This document shows, piece by piece, positions 56,945 to 64,000 of a stretch of 64,000 nucleotides of DNA. The DNA is from Tipula vernalis (Eukaryota > Arthropoda > Insecta > Diptera > Tipulidae), in assembly GCA_958295665.1 (NCBI GenBank), contig OY282560.1, positions 86,032,311 through 86,096,310 of the forward strand, read 5' to 3'. Numbering within the stretch: position 1 is the first letter of the stretch; each line of letters starts with the position of its first letter. The translations under genes and the position numbers were made by a program. The notes beneath the pieces are model-generated. The model saw only the letters and a list, made by a program, of their open reading frames with translations. It was not told the DNA's origin and made no database searches.

Positions 56945-57440
56945 TTTAAAAAAAAAACAGAATATTTTCTATAAATTGGTTTCTTTCTACAATACTTTCT
57001 ACATATTCTAAAGGGTTTTCCAATAAGAGGTTTCATTATTTTGATATTAAAAAAAACGAGTATTTTTGTTTCGTTGCTTGTGTGGCACGTAGCGCCGTCT
57101 TGCTGAAAATAAACGTCGTCTACATCAATATATTCCAATTCCGGCCATAAAAATCATTAATCCTAGCTCGGTAGCGCAATCCATTCATCGTAACAGTTGC
57201 ATCATCCTCATTTTCGAAAAAGTAAGGTCCAATCACACCGCCATACCAAAAACCGCACCAAACAGTGACACGTTGAAGATGGAGAGGCTTTTCAACAATC
57301 ATTCTTGGATTTCTGAGCCCCAAATGCGACAATTCTGCTTATTAATGTAGCCTCCAAGGTGAAAATGGGCATCATCACTGAAGATGATTTTTTGATGAAA
57401 ATTCGGATCATTTCAATTTTTTTTTTCAATGTGTTGTTGA
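56945..57440 (-). pseudogene. Mariner-like (DUF4817 family) transposase relic
   Basis: Minus-strand frames, disrupted several times, give DPNFHQKIIFSDDAHFHLGGY and NKQNCRIWG (first Asp region), VEKPLHLQRVTVWCGFWYGGVIGPYFF, TVTMNGLRYRARINDF and VDDVYFQQDGATCHTSNE (second Asp region). This is the central half of the same family found at 5010, 11370 and 37755. N- and C-termini are missing. Confidence 0.75.
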
Positions 57441-58661
57441 AGCATGTATCGTACCATTTTTAGTAATGGCGTAGTTTTTACTTGTCAAATGTCAAAAGAT
57501 GACAGCTTCAATGAACAACTCATTAGTTGTTCATTGCTTTTGTGACATTCAACCCAAAACTAAAAGCTAAATTTGTTTGTTCAAATTGTTTTCGTTCAAA
57601 TTTATTAAGAACAACATATAATCTCTATAGGCTCAATTGTTTTTTCATCATTTCATGGGTCACCGACAAACATTATGGTACATGCAATAAGATGATAGTA
57701 ATGGATGTTTTTTTCAGTAGATATGTTATGTGCGATTGGCCTCTCTCTGTATTTTTCTGATTTACCAAATCGAAAATATTGGGATTGCCATGAACAATTA
57801 ATATATTTGTCTCTAAAAAATGCCGAAAATTCAACTTATTACTTAATAAGATGATAATGAAAACTTCAGTTTTTGGTGGATTGAGTGCAATTTCTTCATT
57901 GAGTACAAGAAATAGATACATGCTCTATTGAATTCTGCGATTTTGATCCATCATCTCATATTTTACTATATCCTGTGTAGAAAAAATTCATATTTTGGTA
58001 ACTCTACGAGTAAATTTACATTGTTGCTTGAAAATGTGTTGAACTGATGAAAGCAATATTTAGATGAAATACATATTTTCTTTTCTAGGGAAAAGACAAA
58101 TTGGGTTTTTCTTTATACTTTCTGTGGTACAGATATCCAAGTATAGGTAGATGTCCACGAGTTTAGGATGAATTCAAATTCCAAAACAGCAATAATATTA
58201 AAAAGACTTGCTGAATATTAACAAGCAATTTTTTAATTCAATAAAGTATTGTGTCGTTTTCAGCAACAGTTTCGCTTCATTCAGTTACTAAAATTATCTT
58301 GAATGATGAGTGTGCATTTCAAAAAATAAAATTCATTATTTAAACCCAAGCTTTCTTTATATGAGTTATTATCCACATTATTTCTAAAGTTTTCGAAATT
58401 TTTTAAAAAGTGAGTTATTTGTAAAATGTTTTTCTTGAATTTAGTCAGTTTTTGATTGTATTAATAAATCATTGAATTGCTTGATTTAAACATCGTATTC
58501 TTGATTTAACAAATGTTACAAAATCATAATTTAAGAAAAATACATTTAATTCAATAGTTTTCACGATTGATTTAAGCAAAAACTGATTTATATTTAAATT
58601 TTGGATAATACTTGTTTTAAGAAATGCGTTTTTTACTATAAGCAAGTTTACTTCTTTCAAT
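57441..58661. other. Right arm of the 17.1-kb insertion
   Basis: Non-coding AT-rich DNA. From about 58030 it carries TTGCTT/AAGCAA motifs like the left arm. It ends at the copia junction at 58661/58662. Confidence 0.45.
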
Positions 58662-59136
58662 GTATCTCGGTTGAATCTCTTATCGTTTATCTTTTCTCGA
58701 ATGAAACGATGCTTGACGTCTATGTATTCTGTCCTAGGATGATAAACAGAATTTGACTCAATTGAATTGCATTTTTATTATCGCAATAGATCGAAACACA
58801 TTCTGAAGTGTTTTTCATAAGTTCCATTTGAAGACCTTTTAACCATAATGCTTCTTGTATTGCAGAAGTCATAGGCATATATTCCGCCTCGGTCGTAAAT
58901 AACGCCGCTGTTGGTTGTTTCGTCGAATTCCAAGAAATCGAGTCATTTTGATATACAAACGCATATCCCGTTGTAGATCGTCTCTGAACTAAATCGTTTG
59001 TCCTGGTTTGCTTTGAACTCAAGTTTTGCATTCGACGTTTCTTTAAGGTATCTCATAATACGCTTTACCGCACTCCAGTGTGCTTCACATGGATTGTTTT
59101 TAAAACGACTCATCATATTCACTGCAAAACTTATAT
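58662..59136 (-). pseudogene. Ty1/copia RNase H (copy B, piece 3)
   Basis: NLSSKQTRTNDLVQRRSTTG, TEAEYMPMTSAIQEALWLKG and IYCDNKNAIQLSQ, then after a frameshift HPRTEYIDVKHRFIREKIND; this is most of a copia RNase H with the TEAEY Glu and the DN Asp motif. It continues at 41524 on one side and at 61069 on the other. Confidence 0.85.
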
Positions 59137-59139
59137 CTG

Positions 59140-61068
59140 GGCCCTATTGCACTAACTACTTATCACTTATTACTTATCAACTTATCATAATTTTTGATAA
59201 TTTTCTGTTGTACCAAATTGAAATTTGAGAAGTATTTAATTGAGTTATAATAAGTGATAAGCACTCACTTATCAAAATTAAGTTGCACCAATTTGCGAAA
59301 TGATAAATGATAAGTAATATTTTGATAAGCGATAAGTTCGAGGTTTTTGATAATTTTTTCGTAGTTCTGTTGCGTCAAAAGTTTTAACTTATCAATAATC
59401 GACTATTTTAGTGATAACTCATCAAAAATATCAATAAGAAAAATTTCACTACTCAAAAAAATTGATAAGAGCTACAAATTTTAGTGGTATGACGGAAGTC
59501 TGTTAAAAACGTTTTTTTTTCTGTTATTGGTAAGATGAGAACTTTTGTTCAATTTTAGAAGAGTACAAACACATTTTTCAATAAAATTATTTATTATTCA
59601 AATGAATGTATTTCAAGTGTATATTAATTTAAAAATGTATACCGCTATTTTATTGTATTCTAATGAATTATTATATTAGGTCAAAGTAAGAGGTAAGACA
59701 GTTGTTTTTCGATATTTTAAAATTAATATAAAACTATCAAATATGGGCATTATATCAACTTTAGTGAACAAAAACTGAAATTTATCAAACGAAAAAATAA
59801 TTTTTATAAATAAATGCGTCGGTTCGAAAGATTATTCTAGGATGAAAACGAAAGAAGAAATCGTTTAGTGAAAGCCAGAATCAAATATTCTCTGGACTCG
59901 CGAGTGATAAAATATTATCGTTTGTCGGAAAAAAATCGGAGCAAATTTGCACCATGCAAGCGACCGAAACTGCGCATTGAGTTCTCTATAGCAGCTATTA
60001 ACAACACTGCATTGGTTAGGAATATCCAGGATAGAAGTTTCTTGAGTTGGGTGGTTACCCTCAGGTAGCTGGTTGCTTCGATGGAACAATGATTAATATA
60101 GATGCACCTACGGTCAACGAAGAACACTTTGCGAATCGACATGAAAAATATTCACTGAATGCAATGATGGTGTGTGGCCCAGACCGCAGCATTTATGCAT
60201 TAAAATCAAATTGGCCAGGTAGTGTCCATGACTCCAGAGTATTGCCATATACAAGGCTATTTAGGAATTTTGAGTCTTGTTTTTGCCCGTTCCCCGGTGC
60301 TGTGATTTTGGGTGATAGTGCTTCCCCTTAAAGATTGGCTTATCCCACCAATGCGAAGAAATCCGAATGATGCAATAGAGTAAACATTTAATCGTGCTCA
60401 TAAGCGGACGAGACGAATAGTGGAAATTCACCCAGTTTTGGTTTGTACATGCTGATTACAAATTTTGTAAAATGTAGTTAAATTTAATTTATTTGTTAAT
60501 AGAAATTCTCTTAACTCATTTGTTATGAAAATAAATTGTTTACGTTTAAGTACTGCTGAAAAATTATTTACAGTTAGAAAAGAGAATTTATTTTAAAAGC
60601 AACAAAAGAAAAGTTTTACAATTGATTCTAAACACTGAAATAAGAACTCTCAATTGAGAAAGGTTTCTCTTCATGTATTATTATATACATGCAAAATTGT
60701 TGTTGTTATTATTAAATTACAGAATAACAATTTTTTAACTGTTTTGCTATATAGGTACAAAACCATTGTTTAACATATAAAATGTGCGTAAAGCACATTT
60801 TGCAAACACTATCACATTCATAGTATTTTTGTATAGATCATTACAATTTATCATAAAAATTTGATAATTCGTCAATTGAAAAGTTATAGACAATCTGTTG
60901 TGCAATGCTTATCACTTATCATTATCAAAATTTGATAAGTTTTCAAATTGATAAGTGAGTGAGATTTTGTTATTTTTGGTGAAACACTTATCACTTATCA
61001 TTATCAAAAATACTAACTTATGATAAGTTGATAAGTAATAAGTGATAAGTAATTGGTGCAATAGGGCC
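59140..61068. mobile_element. Non-autonomous PIF/Harbinger element with CTG duplication (1929 bp)
   Basis: The termini GGCCCTATTGCAC and GTGCAATAGGGCC are inverted and continue into longer subterminal inverted regions. CTG is duplicated (59137-59139, 61069-61071). The copia paralogue at 32865-32900 shows the uninterrupted site ATCTGGTCTG. Both ends are dense with TGATAAGT and its inverse, likely protein-binding repeats. Inside is a broken Harbinger transposase. Confidence 0.9.
59842..60430 (+). pseudogene. Harbinger transposase remnant
   Basis: A first block (ARIKYSLDSRVIKYYRLSEK) is from the N-terminal region; after a deletion the DDE part follows with GGYPQVAGCFDGTMINIDAP (first Asp), NWPGSVHDSRVLPYTRLF (second Asp) and AVILGDSASP, then frameshifts (RRIVEIHPVL, Glu region). 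Stops and the missing middle make it inactive. Its family differs from that of the element at 52753. Confidence 0.85.
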
Positions 61069-61540
61069 CTGGTCTGAATAACTGGGATTCAAATAAAATA
61101 TTTTCAATGGCTTGTTGTTGATAAGGCACATTTTCCATCTCATGGCAGTCTACTTGATTTTTTGGTCACAGGCATAGAAACAGCCTTGCAATCAGTCATT
61201 AAATCTAGCTAAAATTTCTGTATTATACTGCTCTCTAATACATAACGAACAGGATCAATATCTTTCATTTTAAATGATGTCATCATTTTTAAATCATTTT
61301 TAAATTTTTCGTCATTAGAGAATATCAAAAAATCATCAATACGGCAATTATGATTATTCGGTTACCCTGAATTTAAAAATAAATACATGGATCGACTTTC
61401 GATATTTTGTAATTCAAAATTTGTAAAAGCAACATCCAGTTTAATATTCCATATTCGGCTGGATTGTTTTAGACAGTATAATGATTTTCTAAGACGACAC
61501 ACTTTTTCGTTCTTTGCGAAATAGTCAGGTTGGATCATAT
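61069..61540 (-). pseudogene. Ty1/copia RT-RNase H linker (copy B, piece 2)
   Basis: Minus strand reads, with breaks, YFAKNEKVCRLRKSLYCLKQ and DDFLIFSND, the later reverse transcriptase motifs of copia, and then a stretch homologous to copia copy A at 32870-33150. It continues across the solo LTR into 62300. Confidence 0.75.
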
Positions 61541-62299
61541 TGTGACGGTGACACCTAGTGTGTAATAGAATAAGTAAAACTAATAGCTCAATGTTTACTG
61601 TACTAAATGGAATTTTCCATGATAAAAATTGTTACGTAATGTTTGTACGCTATTCCAACTGGAAAAGTCGTGAACTTTCGAGAAGCTTGGTTTGTGTATA
61701 TAAAAAGGCGAACAAGGTCGAATTGGATTATTAGTATTTGGAACGCGATAGTAAGCGCGTTTTTTTATTCGCTCCGGATAGCTGCTATCGAGAGCCGTCA
61801 TTTTTATACGCCTAAATTTAAATTTGACGCGCTATTTATTGGTAAACTAAACTTATTTAACATCAAACTATAATTTTTAATTCAATTGTTTAGCGAAAAC
61901 TTGATATAAAAAATATTTGGCTCTACCTATTTATACGGAGCGCTATCCGGAGCCAATTTTCATATGACGGCTCTCGATAGCAGCTATCCGGAGCGAATAA
62001 AAAAACACTACAAGTGTAAACTCGTAAGATTATAAGTAATATTTGGTAAGCGATAGTATAAAGATTAAAAGGAATTAAAAAGTGATTTAACAAAGTGTTA
62101 TAGTGCGATAAATAAAGTAAAAGTGATCAGTAAAATGTAAGAATAATTTATATAAAGTGATTTTGTGAATTTTTATTGATAAACTGTGTTGTAATAAATT
62201 TTGTGAAATAACTAAATTCGTTGGTGATAAATTGAATTGAGTTTGTTTTATTCACAATCCAGTGATACGAACCTTGATTGACAAGGCAAAAACGTAACA
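61541..62299 (+). repeat. Solo LTR with ATAT duplication (759 bp)
   Basis: It starts TGTGACGGTGACACC and ends AACGTAACA (TG...CA), flanked by ATAT at 61537-61540 and 62300-62303. Removal restores the copia reading across the site. A TATA-like TATATAAAAAGG lies at about 61697. Its internal region is absent, as after LTR-LTR recombination. The orientation is inferred from the TATA box. Confidence 0.75.
61761..62004. repeat. Perfect 40-nt inverted repeat inside the solo LTR
   Basis: 61761-61800 and 61965-62004 are perfect inverted copies (core GCTCCGGATAGCTGCTATCG), separated by 164 bp that contain a third partial copy (CGCTATCCGGAGCC). It may be a fold-back MITE nested in the LTR. Confidence 0.85.
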
Positions 62300-63210
62300 A
62301 TATATATCTACCCTTGCAAATCACTTTGGAGGAATGCTGTAACCGCATCCATTTGATCAATATCTAAATTGTACATTGCTGTCATCTTCAATAAAAAACG
62401 TCTCACGACAAGTGAATATGTTTCCTCGTAGTCTACTCCCTTTTTCTGAGTGCAACATTTAATGACCAATCTAGCTTTGTGTTGCAAAATTTTACCACTA
62501 ACGTTTCGCTCTACTTTAAAAACCTACTTACAGTCAATTAAGCGCTCCGATAAAAAGTCACAAATGCCTCGGCTATAATTTATGGCAATGTGTCCTATTT
62601 TTTTTTCTCCTTGTACTCACTTTTCATAGTGTTTTTCTAAAAAATGCAGTCTGCTCAACTGAAAGCTTCTTCAGCCGTTAACATCATCTGATTCATCGCT
62701 GATATAATACGTATCTTCATCACTTTCTTCTGAGGATCTGATCAAATTATTATTCAGTGATTATACTATCAGTTTGCTCTTCTTCCTTATCCCCCACTGA
62801 ATCAAATTTTGAAAATATGTGTAGTACTCTGTACTCTTAAGCATATGGGACTGTTTTTATTATGCTGATTCTCGAAGAAAATAACATCACGACTGAACTG
62901 TCTTTTTCTTTTCAGGATTGTACGATTCATCATTGTACCCCACGAGAATACACTGTTCAGACTTTGTGTCAAATTTTTTTCGTGTCTGTTTTGGCACATG
63001 AACATATAACAACTACAACCAAATAATCATAACCTCTTTAAATTTGGTTTCCTACCGGACCAACTCTTCCGGTGTTTCTCGTTCAAATAATCGATTGGGT
63101 GAACGGTTGATAGTATATGCCGCGGTTTTTATAGCTTCAAGTTTTGCATTAAACAACATGCAACGTGCTCTGTCAACTAGTGTCCTATTCATTCATACAG
63201 ATACACCATT
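62300..63210 (-). pseudogene. Ty1/copia integrase C-terminus and reverse transcriptase N-part (copy B, piece 1)
   Basis: Minus strand from 63205: RTLVDRARCMLFNAKLEA, TAAYTINRSPNRLFERETPE and CYVHVPKQTRKKFDTKSEQC (integrase end), then GKILQHKARLVIKCCTQKKG and VDYEETYS (RT start), then DQMDAVTAFLQSDLQG running into the solo LTR. Frameshifts and stops are frequent. The beginning of the element (gag, LTR) is not in this copy. Confidence 0.85.
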
Positions 63211-64000
63211 TTTCATTCTGTGATCGAACGTTGGATGGACAACAGCTAAAAAAACAATTAGTGCTCATAAAAAAATAATAAAAAGTGATTAACCGGTTGA
63301 CAAAAATATTTTTGCAAACCATGTGCCTTAAGTGAATTTTAGTATGAAATAAAGAACAATAAGTCTTTATAAATAGTGATTTAAGTGATAATATAGAAAA
63401 TTAATGAACAATAAGTCATTAATTTAGTTATAGTTTAATAATTTTAGTGATCAAAAAATTTTGATATACAAAATTTTTTTAGATTTAAATAATTTTAGTG
63501 ATGGTTATGGATAGCATTTAAGTAGTGTATATTATTATAGTTAACGGGACAATTACATCTCTGTAATTGCCCGAGTTATTCAAGTTTTAGTTTTTACACG
63601 CTATCAAAAAAAAAAATGCTACACACAGACTCTCCTCATAGTTTTAAAGGATTAATTTGGTGAAAAAAAATTTTTGTATTTCATATACAAATTTTTTTTA
63701 GATTTTTAATATTATGATGATGGCAATAGTTAGTATATAAGTAGTGTTAACTAAATTAGTGAACGGGACAAATACATCTTGGTAAATTCCCGAGTTATTG
63801 AAGTTTTTTGATTTACACGTTGTCAAAAAAATTATGTACACACAAACTTTCGTGCTGTAAAAGTGATTAGTGCCTAAATGAATATACACACAAACTATCG
63901 TGGGGTATAAATAGTGAATTAAAAAATAAAAAAACGTGCTCGAAATTTGCAAAAATTTCTAGAAGACATTATAAAACAATAAAAGAAAACGGTACAAAAT
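63211..64000. repeat. AT-rich DNA with a tandem duplication of about 220 bp
   Basis: About 63465-63670 and 63676-63890 are diverged direct copies: both carry a TATACAAATTTTTTTAGATTT-like start, ACGGGACAA(T/A)TACATCT, CCCGAGTTATT(C/G)AAGTTTT and ACACG(C/T)T(A/G)TCAAAAAAA. No gene was seen. Confidence 0.6.

Larger units (their letters stand above)
41525..58661. mobile_element. 17.1-kb insertion in copia, itself a host for nested elements
   Basis: Both flanks are consecutive parts of one copia RNase H, so everything between was inserted. GTA occurs at both borders (41522-41524 and 58662-58664) and may be a 3-bp duplication. The left end reads CACAGAGAGAAAAAATTGCT; the right end, inverted, reads ATTGAAAGAAGTAAACTTGC, so terminal inverted repeats are at best weak. 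Both arms carry many scattered TTGCTT/AAGCAA and TTTAATTAA motifs. It contains remnants of an unfamiliar multi-exon gene (42794-43200 and 50600-52123, minus strand), plus later insertions: a LINE, a Harbinger element and a mariner relic. Type unknown; it may also be more than one insertion at the same place. Confidence 0.6.

Overview
The window is AT-rich animal nuclear DNA, almost certainly from an insect. The evidence is short introns with GT-AG junctions, a DUF4806 gene, and a transposon set typical of arthropods: BEL/Pao, Ty3/gypsy, Ty1/copia, a jockey/CR1-like LINE, PIF/Harbinger, mariner-like relics with DUF4817-type ends, a tRNA SINE, and a TNP2-like (CACTA-type) transposase. I cannot assign the order or species. 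No bacterial, organellar or CRISPR features were seen.

Layout. 1-3710: a BEL/Pao retrotransposon on the minus strand whose gag-pol frame is open for 1071 codons and leaves the window at base 1, preceded by its primer-binding site and LTR. 3711-7072: mostly featureless AT-rich DNA with one inverted repeat and one mariner fossil. 7073-10014: a DNA transposon with 105-bp terminal inverted repeats (TIRs) and a frameshifted transposase of a family I could not name. 10015-12234: two more mariner-type relics. 12642-18050: the only unique-looking host gene, seen as one internal exon and two alternative last exons in very AT-rich DNA. 18325-18644: a tRNA-derived SINE with its target-site duplication (TSD). 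19749-26638: a six-exon DUF4806 gene on the minus strand, cut in exon 2 by a young complete gypsy element (21070-26549). 26795-32551: a TNP2-like transposase pseudogene, itself cut by a 3.9-kb non-coding retroposon (28315-32239). 32562-41397: a copia fragment and an old gypsy element; the latter is cut in RNase H by a 3.66-kb Harbinger-like element built around a large inverted minisatellite. 41398-63210: one copia element on the minus strand, broken into four pieces by a 17.1-kb insertion (41525-58661), a 1.9-kb Harbinger relic (59140-61068) and a solo LTR (61541-62299). The 17.1-kb insertion carries remnants of an unfamiliar multi-exon gene and was later invaded by a LINE, a near-complete Harbinger and a mariner relic.

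How the parts fit. Most insertions can be proved and ordered from the sequence because removing them restores a reading frame or matches a paralogous empty site in the window: CTG duplications for two Harbinger-type elements, TAA for a third, CATC for the young gypsy, ATAT for the solo LTR, a 22-nt duplication for the retroposon. The youngest datable event is the gypsy, with 2 mismatches across 473-bp LTRs. The most unusual objects are the 17.1-kb insertion with its unknown gene, the non-coding retroposon, and the minisatellite Harbinger.
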